This document shows positions 10,435-21,957 of a stretch of DNA of 64,000 nucleotides, one piece after another. The position numbers and the translations under genes are program-made. Source of the DNA: Cyanophora paradoxa (Eukaryota; Glaucocystophyceae; Cyanophorales; Cyanophoraceae); NCBI GenBank assembly GCA_004431415.1, contig QPMI01000472.1:1-64000 (forward strand), given 5' to 3'. Position 1 is the stretch's first letter; each line of letters begins with the position of its first letter. Under the pieces are notes generated by a model. It ran no database searches and was not told where the DNA came from. It saw only the letters and a program-made list of their open reading frames with translations.

Positions 10435-11667
10435 TCAGGGGGTACAGACGCGGAGGGCGCCGGCCGCGGCGGCGGCGCCGGGCGAGTCGGCGAGCCGCAG
10501 GCGGAAGCACGCGCGGCGCAGGCGCGGGGGCAGGTCCAGCGGCTCCTCCCCCCCTTCCTCCGTCTGCGCACGCGGAAGAGTCAGGCGAGGGGGGGGGGAA
10601 GGAGCGGGCGGGGGGTACGGGGCGCGGACCTCGAGGGAGGCGCAGAAGTCGAGGGCCGTCAGAGAGGGGAGGCGGGACAGGCGGGACAGGGCCCGGCGGG
10701 GCAGTAGCACGGCGCCCCCGTCGCTCCGCCTGCGATCGAGGTACAGCCCGAGGGGAGAGGAGGGGGCTACCAGAGGCGGAGGGTGCGGAGGGAGCGGCTG
10801 GCGGGGCTCGCGGCGAGGCGAACGAAGGGCTCGTCGGGGGCCAGGAGGGGCCCCGCGGAGAGGGATTCGAGGGGGAGGGGGTACAGGCCCTACAACGCGT
10901 ACTGGTTCGCGAGGCCCACCTGTTGGGGGTGGGGGCGGGAAGAGGTCAAAAGGCGCGGGGCGGGTGGCCGGCCGGGGGGGTACGCGTGCACCTGGAGGCG
11001 GCGGAGGCGGGGCAGGGCGGCGGAGAGGGCGGCGGTCTCGTCGGCGCGCAGCTGGAGGCCCCCGGGGAGGGCCAGGGCGCCGAGGGCGGGGAAGCGGCGC
11101 AGGCGCGCGACGGCCGCCGCGGCGATGTGGAACGCCGGCCCGGGGCCCCGCCGCCCCGGCGGCCCGCGCGGGTCGCCGGCGCCGCAGCCGTCGACTGTGA
11201 GGGCGAGGCTCTCGAGGGCGCCGGAAGGAGGGAGCGCCTCCAGCAGCGCGGCGGCGTGCTCCTGCATGGCGCCGGCGAGGCCGGGGAAGGTCGGCACGCG
11301 CCAGGCGACGCGGAGCGAGCGCAGCCCGCCGGCCGCCTCCCAGCACGCGTACGCGAGGCCTAGGGCGGCGGCCGCGGCGAGGCGGCCGAGGGCCGCGCAC
11401 CGGTCCGCGGCGTCGGCGTCTTTCGCGTGCGCAGGTGGCGGAGCAATTGCAAGCTCGAGCTCGAGGGATGCGCCGCGGGCGATGCGGAGCGCGCCCCGCC
11501 GGACCGCGCCGCCGAATCCGGCGAGCGCCTCGACGCGCGCGGCCTCAAGCCGCAGCAATGCCCACTCGACGCCGTCGGCGATGCCGCGGAAGCGGCGGCA
11601 GACGAGCTCCGCGAGGACGCCGCCGAGCACAGCGTCGTCGAGCGCGTTGAAGCGATCGAGCGCATAG
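10435..11667 (-). CDS. Host F-box / leucine-rich protein, multi-exon (partial model)
   Basis: The largest exon is about 11667-10985. It follows the acceptor ...ctcggcag and reads YALDRFNALDDAVLGGVLAEL...VCRRFRGIADGVEWALLRLEAARVEALAG, an F-box-like start with the VCRRFRG signature. Leucine-rich stretches follow (LPPSGALESLALTVDG, FPALGALALPGGLQLR, LPRLRRLQVHA) and a donor gtacccccc. Further leucine-rich exons fit at about 10910-10770, 10737-10632 and 10575-10435, ending at a stop at 10435. The first exon with ATG, upstream of 11668, is not resolved. F-box proteins recruit substrates to SCF ubiquitin ligases through their repeat domain. Head-to-head with a paralogue whose ATG is at 11830. Confidence 0.5.
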
Positions 11668-11829
11668 CTGCCGAGTCGTGGACGTCGAGGCTACGAGCCG
11701 TGAGCGAACCAAGCGGTCCGAGGCCTGGAAGGCCAGCCAGGGGGGGGTACGGTGCGAACCGATCGGCGCGCAAGACGGATAGGAAGCCGGTCGAGCTTCA
11801 ATTTGCGCGCAAACGTGCGCCGATCGCAA

Positions 11830-14445
11830 ATGGAGGTCGCCTCAGAGCGGGGGCGCAAGCGAGCGCGAGTCGCCAGCTCCAGCTGCGGATGCGGCCGCGG
11901 CGCCAACCGCGCCGAATTCCGCCTCGATGCGCTCCCCGACGAGCTGCTGGTGCATATCATCCGCGCGATTGGCCTGACAGACGTCCTGATCGTAAGCCGC
12001 CCCACCCGCGGCCGCCCATGCATATGCCAATTTTCCACTGAAAATCGCGATCGATATCCGCGCGCTCGCGCCCGCGTGCGCGCAGTGCCGCCCGCACCAT
12101 GTGTGCCGCCGGCTGCGCGGCGTCCTGCGGACCATCGTCTGGGACGAGCTGGACCTCGCGCCCTCCGAGGCGGAGATCCGGGCGCGCGCGGCGGCGGAAA
12201 CAGCTGCAAGCGACAAGCTTAAGGATCTGGAACCACTGCCGGACCTGCTCAAGCAGTTCAACGCGAGTCACATGCGGCGGCTGAAGCGGGTGCTGGCCTC
12301 GCTGCACCCGGATGCCGGCTTTGCGGCGTGGGGCAGCGCGCGCGCCCTGCGCCTCCGCTTCAGCTTCTACGGCTACGAAGAAGGGTTCGAGGAGGTCTAC
12401 ACGGCGATCGAGATCGCGTCGAGCCTCGCGCTCGCGTCGCCGTCGATCGTCGCGGCGCGCGTCGAGTTCCGCGAGCCGTCGGAGGACGAGCGTCAGCCTT
12501 ACAACAGGTTCTTCGGCTGGGAAGGGTTGCAGCGCGAGGTGCCTCGAATCGATGCACTCCTCGCAGTCCTCAGCGCGCTGCCGAACCTGGCCAGGGTTCG
12601 CCCGGCCCGCGATCTAATTCTAACTCCGCTCTCTCATCCCCAGCTAGCCCGCGCGCGCGCGCGCGCGAGCCCTGATCATGAACGACCCTGCCGTCCCGGC
12701 AGCTCGAGTTTGGCGAGGACATTTATTTGGACATCGGCTTTTTCTCCTGGAGGAACATCGTCGGCAGATCTAAAAGCGATTCGGCGCTCTCCGCCGCCCT
12801 GGCGCCCTTGACCTCGCTCCAGCACCTCAGCGTCCCTTGCGCGGACTGCGCGAGTGACTTCCGGCCGTTCCTCGCGCTCCTCCCCGCGCTCCGCTCGCTG
12901 AGGGCCGCCCTGTCCTTCGGCAAGCTCCCGGGAGCCGCGCCCCTCTTCGCAGGGTCCCGTTTAGAGCGCCTCGAGCTGACTCTCAAGGATGAGGTGCATG
13001 CGTGCACCCGCGCCGGCCTTAAGCTTTAGCTTACTGCGAGCCTTGTCCTTAAGCTTAAGCTTCGACGCCGTACACATTAATATTATAATTGTTCCGAAGT
13101 TCTGATCGATATCGGCTGCTGTCCTTTTTGATTTCTGTGTTGCAGTGCCCTGGCACCGCCGGGGCAGCCATCGGGCTCGCGGGCGCTCTGGAAGCGCTCG
13201 CCGACTGCGCCCGCGCCCCGCAGGTGACCTGATCTGATATTACCTGATCTGATCTGACCTGATCTGATCTGACCTGATCTGAACCGCTCTGACTTCCGAG
13301 TCCGCGCAGATCGTTCGCGTGCTGGAAATTCCCTTCGACGTGACTGGCGCTGCGAATTCGAGCCCCGACGCCGCCGGTCGCTTCTTCGCGGCTCTCGGGC
13401 GGCTCACGGGGCTCGAGAAGCTGTCGCTGACGGTCCGTCGGGTTCGAATCCGGCGGGGTCCTTTTGCGCTCGTTTTCTCTTTTTCAAGGCTTGCTGACCC
13501 CGGGTTCGAATCCGGCCGCAGGTCTCGAAACCCGACACGGCTTTCCTGTGCCATGCCGCGCCCCTCGAGCGGCTCACCGGGCTCAAGGAAGCCCTCCTCA
13601 GGTTCGATTCCCGGCCGGCCCCTTTTCTCCGCATGCGAATTGAACAAATTAAAGCGCTGACCGCTTTTTGCAGCCTCCACGGGATCTCCGCAAGACTCGA
13701 TTCTGAACCCCTAGTCAAAGCGCTGGCCTCGCTTCCGGGTCTAACGGTCGATCTCGAGGTCCGCACCCCCCCCATAATTTCATGCCCCTCGCCCTCCCCC
13801 CCCCCCCCCCCCCCCGCCCGTCCCCCGCCAAATCGAGTCGGCCATCGTATATACGTACCCCCGCGCCTCCGCAGGTCGCGGCGCTCGACTCGGGGGACCT
13901 GGAACACGCGGTCAACGTTGCCGCGCGCCTGCGGCCCAAGCTGCGCCTCTGCACCATCGTGGGGGTACACTGTCTTTTTCCTTCCGCTCCCCCCCCCCTA
14001 CCCCCACACCACCCCCGGCCCTCTCCCCCCTCCTCCTCCTCACAGCCCGCCCCCCTCGCAGGCCGCGGAGATTGCGGGGGTGCGGGCGGTGGCGGCGCTG
14101 CCGCCCTGGCCAGGCCTGACTCTGCGGGCGACTCTGGAGGGGAGCGCGCCTTCGGAGCGCCCCGCGCTCGTGCGGAGCCTCGCCGGCGCCCTGGCGGCCG
14201 CGGGGCGACTGGAGCTTCGTTTCCTGGCCTCGAGCGACACTGACCTGGCATGCCTTCCCCTACTCGCAATCGCGCCCCTCCGCCGCCGCCTGCGCCTCCA
14301 GCTTGAGATCGATGAGCTCGACGACTACCAGGAGGCTAACATGGAAAACGAGCGCCTCACCCGGACGGCGCGCGCCATGCTCCGCGGCTTCCTCCCGGCG
14401 TCGGACTGGAGCGTCATGATTAGGGCGCGCACCACTTCGAGCTGA
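11830..14445 (+). CDS. Host F-box / leucine-rich repeat protein, nine exons
   Basis: Exons that keep one reading phase: 11830-11991, 12086-12595, 12703-12993, 13146-13223, 13310-13432, 13522-13601, 13674-13758, 13875-13964, 14062-14445, giving about 600 residues. All introns are GT-AG, most ending gcag. Residues ~36-70 form the F-box (LDALPDELLVHIIRAIGLTDVL, then after intron 1 HHVCRRLRGVLRTIVWDELDL). The rest has regularly spaced Leu-rich segments (LTSLQHLSV, LLPALRSLRAAL, LERLELTL, LTGLEKLSL, LASLPGLTVDLE) typical of LRR or FBXL-like substrate-binding domains. Expected role: substrate adaptor of an SCF ubiquitin ligase (family knowledge, inferred here). The paralogue on the minus strand starts within a few hundred bp, so the intervening DNA is a likely shared promoter. 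Confidence 0.7.
13229..13282. repeat. Microsatellite in intron 4 of the F-box gene
   Basis: Tandem TGATC/TGACC words (ctgatctgatctgacc repeated) filling most of the intron between 13224 and 13309. A simple repeat. Confidence 0.85.
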
Positions 14446-14449
14446 GTGT

Positions 14450-14728
14450 GCGTATATATGACAGTGACGGTCAAATTCATGTCGTTATAATTGCCTTCTG
14501 ACTTTATAGCTCGACCTCCGTCTCGGATTTCCTCGTCTGTCGTCTCTTCTCGGACTCTAGATCTCTTTCTCTGCTGTCGATTCTGGCTCTTTCTCTTATT
14601 GCTTTTAGTGCTCTTACCTTAGTTTTCTTGCTTTAGTCGTACTTTTTGCTATATATACCCCCTGGGCAGCCCCCGCAGTGCTGGTGTTTAGAGGCTGTCA
14701 CACAGTGTGGCCGGTAATTCACCAAGAA
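14450..14728. repeat. Right arm of the diverged inverted repeat
   Basis: Reverse complement of the arm at 8728-9000: a pyrimidine-rich tract, then ccccctgggcagcccccgcagtgctggtgtt (14659-14689) and ggccggtaattcacc near 14710-14724. The two arms enclose about 6 kb with the divergent F-box gene pair. Outside the tips the flanks both read gtttt...ttgg, so a target duplication cannot be defined. Confidence 0.6.
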
Positions 14729-15839
14729 AACATGTACATAAAATTATAAACCCCGGACCTTCTCTATGGGAAATATGACGTCCCCAAATTACAGTATGTC
14801 TATGTCGTTATGTCTGGCCATGGAGATCTAGAGTCATTGGCCATGGAGACGACATAAAGAGTAACGTACAGACCGTAATATTCTGTATTATGGCCCGGCC
14901 GCAATTCTCGCGCCGGGGGTGCAAGGGGGGAACCGGGATCTAATGAAAGAGTCGTAGTCACTGAGTGGCACGCACATGCGTGCGGCAGATCTAGATCGAC
15001 CCCGGCCCAGTGCGCGCGGGAGGTTGAAGTGTAAAGATAAACACAGATTAAGATTGAAAAAAAAGGCCCATTAAGCAGACGCCATACATGTCCAACCGAA
15101 CTTCTAGCGGAGCACAGCAAACGATTGGCGCGAAACTGAGCACGTCTGAAGTGCAGTTTAGAGCAATCTAGAGCAGGGAGATTTTGGGTTTCGCGCCAAT
15201 GTCTCGCCGTGCAGAAGTTGGCCTCGGGGGTCGCTGCGCCCCGGCCCCCTCTTCAGCCCAAGGCAGCTCAAGGCCCGCCCAGGCCCCCCCGCTCCCCCCA
15301 ACTGCCCTTCCCGGGACTCGAACGCTGGAGCAATAAGACGCCGGCCGGGCGCGCTGCTAGCTCGGCTCGCCGCGAAACTGGCCTTTTCCTCGTCGCTTTT
15401 TCGCGGGTCCGTTTTCGCACGATCACTTTTCGCGGCTTCACTAGATCTCGAGCTCTCCACATCTCGAGCTCCTATATATATGATGTGCCTCTCCCCTGAC
15501 TCGATCCTCTCATTCTTTCTCAATCTCCTACAGCTAGCTCCACTGAGCCTTTAGTTTCGAATTCTTCGCATATATATTGGATATGCACGCGATTTATGCA
15601 TTCCACACCAGCCAAGGGCGTCGTAGCGCACAGAATTTACATGGGCTGGGGACAGAGACGGACTGCTTGCAGTCGGACATGGGCAGCGATCGGCATATAT
15701 ACATACAGGGAGAGCAAGTCCAGCGCCTGAATTTACTTGGCGCCGGGGGGACCTGCGCATGTACGTGTACCGTCACTTGAAAAGCTCGCAAAATAAATGA
15801 ATTCCGAATTCGGATCGATGGCGCCGGCGGCACCGGTCA
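14729..15839. other. Host intergenic sequence
   Basis: Mixed composition with palindromic words and no reading frame that I can support. A TATA-like tatatata occurs at about 15475. Open frames here are short and overlap on opposite strands. Confidence 0.3.
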
Positions 15840-17175
15840 GCTGGAGCTGGGTGAGGTCGAGAATCGTCTGCCCGAAGAGCTGGAGGCGCAGCTGCGGCGC
15901 TGCCGGAGAAATTGAGCTATGCAAGCAGCGTCGGGGCCCGACGCCGGCGGGCCGGCGGGCCGGGCCGGGCCGACGCTGCGCACTGAATTGGATGACATTG
16001 GAGGGATTCTCCGGCGGGAAGGACTGGGGGATGGTCGCCGTGAACTGATCACGAGGAAAGAGTCAGATTAAATTCGAAAGCTTCAGAGCTTCAGCTCTTC
16101 AGAGAGAAGAGCTCTTGATGTGTCTAGAGACTGTCACAATGGCCGTTAATTTACCAAAACCCAATTCAGAGAGAACTATGCTCATTAGAGAAATTGAAAA
16201 CTAGCTACATGGAAATCTTTCACGACTCACGCCGAGGTCCAGCAGGAGGCCAACGAGCGCTTCGCGGAGGCATTGCGGCGGCTGCGAGATTAAACCGGAA
16301 TTTAAGCAATATACCGTGGGGCGCGCGGGCCGGCGGATCGAGGCGCCGCGCACGGCGGAGGCTCCGAGGAGGCGGCGGGCGGGGGCGGGGACGCCGCCCG
16401 GGGGGCAGACTTCGACGGCCAGCAGCTCCAGGTTCAGGTGAATGAGGTCGGCGGAGACGGTCGTCAGGTCCACCGCGCTCTCCGGGACCGGCCTGCGCAT
16501 GCGCTCGCGCGCGCGCGCCTCGCTCGTGACTAGATCGATTTCGGGCAGAATGTCGCCACGCACAGTCCGAGGGCGTCGCTGAATCTCTGAGCTGCGCGTG
16601 CGAGTCGGAATCGCGATCTCGAAGCTTGCGAAAATGAATTATTCCTCACCCACGAGCGCGTCGGTGATTTGCGTCGTGTCCAGAGGCGAGCCATCCAAGT
16701 TGGTAATATCGCCAGAGAACGTCGCGGTCCGGATCGCTGCGCAAGCCCCCGCGTCTCAGCGACCGGGAAATGACAGCAAAAAAGAAATTCGAGGACGGGA
16801 GAAAGGCAAGCAAGGGAGATTCCGCACGCTGGCCGCCCTGTGCGCCGTGGAGCCTCCGGGAGCCGGCGCGGAGGGTCTGGGCGATCTTCTCAGTCACAGA
16901 GACACCATCTGCGATCAAGAGAAACATCAGCAATGCCCAAAACACTGAAAATCGGATTTTCGCGGGAATCGTGCGCCACGCGCTCGGGCGGCGCCGGTGC
17001 TCTCTAGCCCTTCCGCGGATCGCTTTGACTGGATGGGAAGAGCCTCGCGCAGCCCGGCAGAAGCGCGCCTGCATGTGCGCGCGAGCACGCTCATCGACGC
17101 ACCTTGTTCGAGGGCCGCCGCCGCCCCCAGCAGAAGGACGGCGACGAAGAGGCAGCGACTGAGGCTCGAGTTCAT
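15840..17175 (-). CDS. Candidate host secreted protein, multi-exon
   Basis: Exon 1 (17175-17103) encodes MNSSLSRCLFVAVLLLGAAAALEQ, a clear signal peptide (polar N-terminus, Leu/Val/Ala core, small residues before the cut), then donor gtgcgt. Exon 2 begins at 16908 after gatcgcag, and its phase completes the split codon (DGVSVTEKIAQTLRAGSRRLHGAQGGQ). Later pieces with acceptors are about 16733-16650 (IRTATFSGDITNLDGSPLDTTQITDALV), 16600-16300 (PRTVRGDILPEIDLVTSEAR...LLAVEVCPPGG) and 16045-15840 (FTATIPQSFPPENPP...LTGAAGAIDPNSEF). The protein family is not recognised. Exon ends beyond the second are approximate and the 3' end is unknown. Confidence 0.4.
16120..16165. repeat. Diverged fragment of the F-box-flanking repeat tip
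   Basis: gtctagagactgtcacaatggccgttaatttaccaaaa resembles the outer tip of the inverted repeats at 8728 and 14728. A solitary fragment. Confidence 0.4.
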
Positions 17176-17940
17176 GACTGCGCGGCGCGCGCTGATCGAG
17201 CTGGGCCTGGAGCGCTCGAGATGCTACTAGGCTAGCTACTAGTACCCTGGGCCAGCTAACGTATACCTTTATAGCTTTCTACCTACTGTTCTCCCCTCTA
17301 TACGTATATACCGGGAAGACTTGGGGCCCCAGGCTTCTAGCGGAAATCTAGAGGAGACGTACAGCTATGGAGAACTGGTTGCATGCATATGCATATGCAA
17401 AACCACACAAGGTATTAAAATTGTGCGGCGTACGCGGCGCAGTGCGAGGAAGCCGAAATTTAATGAAGAGGAGACATATGCATGTACATGTACAGCTAGC
17501 TAGGGAGAAGTGCATGGTTCCATGCAGAACCGCGCATGCGCAAGGGATCCGGAGAGCCCGGAGCGCGAAGGAGTTGGTTTTCCCCTCGAAAACCACTTTC
17601 CCCCCTCGACTTTGACGCTCGAAAGTCGAAAGCTGACCGGTCCACCGAGCAAATCAGAACGCGAATAACCCGTCATTTTTTTCCGGTGTTGCAGACTGGC
17701 CCGGCCCTCGAAAACGGCCTCTTAGAAAAATTTTGGCTGAAGCGAGGGAACGGGAAGCAAGGGGGGAAGACCTTCGGTCTTCTTTCCCCCCTTGCAACTA
17801 CGGTATTACGGTAGTAGGCTCACTAGGCTGCCAGGCTGGTACGTCCTGGAGCCCTGGCCTCGAGCTCTGGGCTCGGGCCCGTGCAGCTGGCAAGGGATAT
17901 ATATGTCTCGATCAAATTGTACACGGCAGGAGACGTTTGG
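17176..17940. other. Host intergenic sequence
   Basis: No supported gene. Near-palindromic direct words (gcatgcatatgcatatgc at about 17380-17398, acatatgcatgtacatgtac at about 17474-17493) and an inverted repeat ggggggaagaccttcg/cttctttcccccc around 17761-17790 are the only structures noticed. Confidence 0.3.
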
Positions 17941-19058
17941 GCTACTTCTGCCTTCCATTGGGCGCTGCCGCCGCTGCCTCGGGCGGCTTCCGCACGGGCG
18001 GCGGCAGCGAGTACGCCGCGTCCACACGCCTCCTCTCCGCCGCCGTCTGCGCATGCCACGCCCCATGAGTCCGCACGCGCTCCGAACGCCCCCGCCGGAT
18101 TCGAACCTTCTCCTCGAGGATGGCCCTACGGATCCGGCGGGCCTCCAGGGGGGAAAGCGGGCACTCCTTCGGCCTCTGCAGCTTGCTCCGCGCCTGCGGG
18201 TCTCCCGCGTGACTCACGCGACCGCCGGGGGGGGGGAGTCCTCGCCTTCTTAAGCTTCGCCTCCGCCTCCGCCTCCGCCACGTCGGCCTCGCCCGAGGGG
18301 CTCTGGGCCCCCCGGGCCCCGCGGCTCGGCGCCGCCCTCCCCGTACGCGTGTTCAGCTGCCGCCGGGTGAGACCCGCGGGGGCCGGGGCGCCTCCGGATC
18401 TGGGGTACAGGAAGGGGCAGGCACCTCGCCGTCGCGTACGTCGCCGCGCGCGGCGGGGTACGAGGCCGAGGGCGACCCGCGCCTGGTGCTGCTCGTCCAG
18501 GAACTCCATAATCCTACCCCCCCGGGCGCCCCTCTTAAGAGGACGTGCCTCTGGCGGCCCCGCCCCGCCCCGCCGCGCGCACTTTCGGATGGCCTCCACA
18601 GTCCCCGGGCCCACCGGCGGTTCCGCCTCGGGCGCTTCGAACTGCGCGAATTTCAAATCTCAGCGAAACGCGTGGGGCTGTACCCCCCGTACCTTGGCGA
18701 GGCCACAGCGGCAGATGACCTCGTCGAACTCCTACCGGTTCATCTGCGCCGCGGGCCGGCCGGCTCGAGGGGGGTACGCGAGAGAGGACGGGGGGTACGG
18801 CGCGCCTCCTCGAGGGCGTCGGAGATCTCGTCCTTGAGGACGTCCGGCTGCGAGAGAGGAAGCTTAAGGGTGGGAGGGTGAGCCGCAGCGGGGTACGCCG
18901 AAGACGGGGGGCATGGGCATGGGCATATGCATGGGCAGGGGCATGGGCCGGGGCATGGGGCTAAGGGTACGGGCAGGGCGGGGGGCGGGGCGGGCCTGCT
19001 CCTGCATGGCGGCGTCGGCGGCGGGGTCGTTCTGCGCCATCAGGAACGCCGCCTGCAT
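17941..19058 (-). CDS. Candidate host multi-exon gene of unknown function
   Basis: Minus-strand pieces that read as protein and are bounded by plausible splice sites. About 19058-18900: FLMAQNDPAADAAMQEQA then a Met/Pro-rich PMPRPMPLPMHMPMP tract. About 18850-18800: PDVLKDEISDALEE after ctctcgcag. About 18755-18700: EFDEVICRCGLAK. About 18660-18560: FAQFEAPEAEPPVGPGTVEAIRKCARR. About 18515-18475: IMEFLDEQHQARVALGL. About 18160-17945: CPLSPLEARRIRRAILEEKVRIRRG then HGAWHAQTAAERRRVDAAYSLPP. Introns often start gtaccccc. The acidic/basic helical pattern suggests a nuclear or regulatory protein, but I cannot name it. Exon limits are approximate. Confidence 0.35.
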
Positions 19059-20107
19059 CTAGATCTGCGGGCCCCGGGCGTGATCGATATCGTGCATGAG
19101 CTGAAGCTTAAGGAGGGGGAGGAGGGAGGAGGGCGCGGGCGGGCCTCCTTGACGGTCAGCCGGTTGTCCAGCGCCCCGTAAAAAGTTTTTCAAAAAGTTT
19201 TTGAATTTGAAAAATTTTTGGGGGTGTCTAGAGATCTTGGCCCTCAGGGCCTTGGGCCTGCAAAAATTTTTGGAACCCTGCGTCACAAGCTGCGTGCCGG
19301 GCGGCAGTCGCCCGACTTCCGAAGTTCCGGTTCGGGCGAGCCCTTCATTGCACCTGGCCGGGTGCGGCCCCGGGCCCCCGACGCCGCCCCGTGCGGCACG
19401 GTGCGGCCAGGGGTCGAAAGTTACTCGAAATTAAACTCAATCGCAGTTCAACGGTTAGAACCTGAGAACTTACTAAGTTAGAAGCCTTTTGACTCAGTGA
19501 CGGGCACTCATAATCACCCCTACTAACTTGTTTTAGTTTAGTAAGTATTAATATTTGGAAGAAATTGGAACCTGACTCACTGAGTCAGGCTGAGCTTGCA
19601 AAATTCGACGTCCGATCGGCGAGCCTCGGAGCCGCTGTCACCCGCTGATCATCATCAGATCATGCATGCGCATATGAGCGCTAGCGTGGTCGAGCTCAGT
19701 GACTGGGCCCGCAGACTCTGAGACTAGCTGCCAGTACTACGGTAGGCTGGGCGGCCTGGGCCGCAGTGCTGAGTCACTGCTGACGCACTGATTGCAATTG
19801 AGAGCGAGCCTGTGGAGATCGCGGATCGGTATCTGAACCGTCAAGTCATACTGCTAGCATGTCACGATTCATGTGCAGCGATATCGATGTGCTATGCATA
19901 TGCATGCAAACGTACGCGTGCAGCGGCACTGCGGCACTGCAGTCTGCAGCCTGCCAAGGCTGCCGCCGCTGCCGGGCAGCCTGGCAGTGCCGGCCGGGCG
20001 GCCCGGGCCTGCCCAGCGGCGGGCCAGCGCTAGCAGCCCAGCCTGGTCCAGGTGTCACAGTGTCTACCGGTACCGTGTACGGCGTGCAGTCGGCGTGTAC
20101 ACGTACT

Positions 20108-20365
20108 ACGGTAACAGAATATTAGTTCACGCATAATATTAGTTCGGTACCAAATTAGTGCGTTTTTTGCCGTGAAAACGCACTAATTTGAGACCGCACT
20201 AATATACAAGCTAGGATGCTAAGAAAATGCCGTAGGGGTACGGTGTGTACCCCTCGCCCCATACTATGATAGACTGGAAACGAAAAAACGCACTAATTTG
20301 AGACCGAACTAATTACTATGGTCGTGGTCGGGGTCTAAAAACGAACTAATATCGTGCGAATTAAT
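20108..20365. repeat. MITE-like inverted/direct repeats built on GCACTAATTTG
   Basis: Contains the inverted pair caaattagtgcgttttt (from 20152) and aaacgcactaatttg, a second aaaaacgcactaatttgagacc at about 20284, and several gaactaat/attagttc words. AT-rich islands in GC-rich surroundings with hairpin potential suggest a small non-autonomous transposon or its remnant. No coding capacity. Confidence 0.45.
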
Positions 20366-20384
20366 ATTGTGTTACACGGTAGAG

Positions 20385-20450
20385 ACTGCAGCCGTCAGTG
20401 TGGCCGCCGCTGGCCGGTAATTATAAATTGCGGTAATTCACCAAAAAAAC
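20385..20450. repeat. Fragment of the F-box-flanking repeat tip
   Basis: gtagagactgcagccgtcagtgtggcc...gcggtaattcaccaaaaaaac matches the tip of the inverted repeats at 8728 and 14728 in the orientation of the right arm. A dispersed copy supporting a repeat family in the host. Confidence 0.5.
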
Positions 20451-21442
20451 AAAAATTCGACGTCGACGTCGATCCGAGATCGCGAGACTCCGAGTAGCTT
20501 CGTGGAACACGGTCCCGGCGCTTGTACCCCCGGCGCTTGTTGCTCAGTTGCTGCAGGGAGCAGCGCGGGGTCGTCGACTCCAGTGAGCAGCTGCAGCGCG
20601 GGTCGGACCACCAGCATCACCAGACTCGCCAGCAGCACCGCCTCGTGTCGCAGTGCACGCCACGCGCCACCGCACAGCTCCGACGTAGACCCACGCCAGC
20701 GGTACCGCCGCGCCTCAGCAACTTGGCAGCTTGTCGGCCTGCGTCTTTAGCTAAAGCGGAGTGCGTGGCCACATCCGGCCTGGACACGAGAGCCGAGTCC
20801 GACGTCGACCGCGGCCGCGGGCCCGGGCCGGCGCCATCCCATCCGCGGCCGATCCGCGCGCGCGGCCGCGTCCGGTTGCAGTTGCGGCGAGTCAGCTCTT
20901 CTTCCTCCCGCGCTCCTACGGCCCCAGCGCGACGCCCGGGCCCGGCGCCGCGCGGCATGCATATGCGCACGCTTGCGTGAGCCGCGCATGCCGCAGTACG
21001 TAGTACTAGTGCACCAAGAACAACATTGATCAGCTGCAACGTTAACTGCATTGGTTGGTGCGCTCTGCCTCCTATAGGCTATAGCTAGTGCCCTCCCAGT
21101 GCCTCCTGGCCATGGCCCGCGCGCGCCAACCCAATTGCAGTAGATCTAGACGTAAGAGCGACGCGTGGAGCGCGGGCGCCGGCGCGCGCGCTGCCGCCAT
21201 CGACTGCGGTCGCGCTCCTTTGGAGCGCCCAGCGGCAACGCAGGGGCGCGCTTCTGTCCTCCCGCAGCTGAAGTCTCTTTGGATGCATGTGCATCCGCAG
21301 CTGGGGCGTCAAGACTGATTGCGTTCTAGATCTGTCCCGGAATCCCGCAGCCATGTGCAGGCGCAGCTGCAGCTGGGGCGCTGGATCTGAGGCCAGCTGC
21401 GGCTTCGGATCGCTCTGCGGGCGTCGGCGGATCCTCTTGACT

Positions 21443-21541
21443 CTGGACCTCCGCCGAAGGCTGCAGTCCTCGCAGTTGATCGCATGCCTCGCCGCCGCGG
21501 TCTTCGTCGCCCTCGCCGGCGTGTCGGAGGCTGCCAACAAC
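21443..21541 (+). CDS. Possible host exon encoding a signal peptide
   Basis: Reads LRRRLQSSQLIACLAAAVFVALAGVSEAANN and is followed by gtgcgc, a donor-like site also seen after the signal-peptide exon at 17103. The hydrophobic core and Ala-x-Ala-like end suit a signal peptide, but neither a start codon nor the next exon is secured. Low confidence. Confidence 0.2.
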
Positions 21542-21957
21542 GGTGCGCGCTGCCGCTGAATTCTCGTCCGATCGCGATCGCTCGAGGCTCACCGAAGCCA
21601 GCCTGGCAGGTTTCGCGATAAGCATGGCGGACGGCGCCAAGGAGATTCTCTTTGCGGTGCGCCCGAACAGAAAGAACAGAAAGAGCGCTGGTCCACATGT
21701 ACAGCTGACGAGGCCGCACGCAGACGCCTCTTGCAGGGCAGCACATGATGGACCGGGAGCCATCGCGGCGACTGGGCGTCCTTGCCCGCTCTTTTAGTGG
21801 CGTGATCATCTACTGCGACTGGGATTTGGTGCGGACCTCTTTCACAGCATCGGGCTTGCCGTCGGATTTGATTGACTCGAAAAACAGGACGAGAACCGAT
21901 GCGGCTTCACGAGGGAGTTCACGTCGGTGCGCGCGGTTCCTGACGCGACTCGTTCCT

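Larger units (their letters stand above)
19059..21442. other. Host intergenic sequence with repeats
   Basis: GC-rich stretches alternate with AT-rich inserts (19175-19290, 19430-19600, 20105-20450). No open frame has recognisable domain content. Contains a hairpin repeat (20150-20191) and a fragment of the transposon-like tip (20385-20445), listed separately. Confidence 0.3.
7616..21957. other. GC-rich host chromosomal segment between two elements
   Basis: Composition changes at both borders from AT-rich element DNA to very GC-rich DNA. It contains intron-bearing candidate genes (GT...cgcAG), homopolymer G/C tracts, CG-rich palindromic words and short dispersed repeats, and no virus-type gene. 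Most long open frames in this segment are by-products of GC richness on both strands. I list separately only those supported by domain similarity or consistent splice structure. Confidence 0.8.

Noticed and set aside
9605-11400. Long Arg/Pro/Gly-rich ORFs on both strands
   Set aside because: Expected in very GC-rich DNA; kept only pieces with F-box/LRR character and consistent splice sites.
7616-21957. tRNA or rRNA genes in the host segment
   Set aside because: No cloverleaf or rRNA signature was recognised by eye; a covariance-model scan was not possible.
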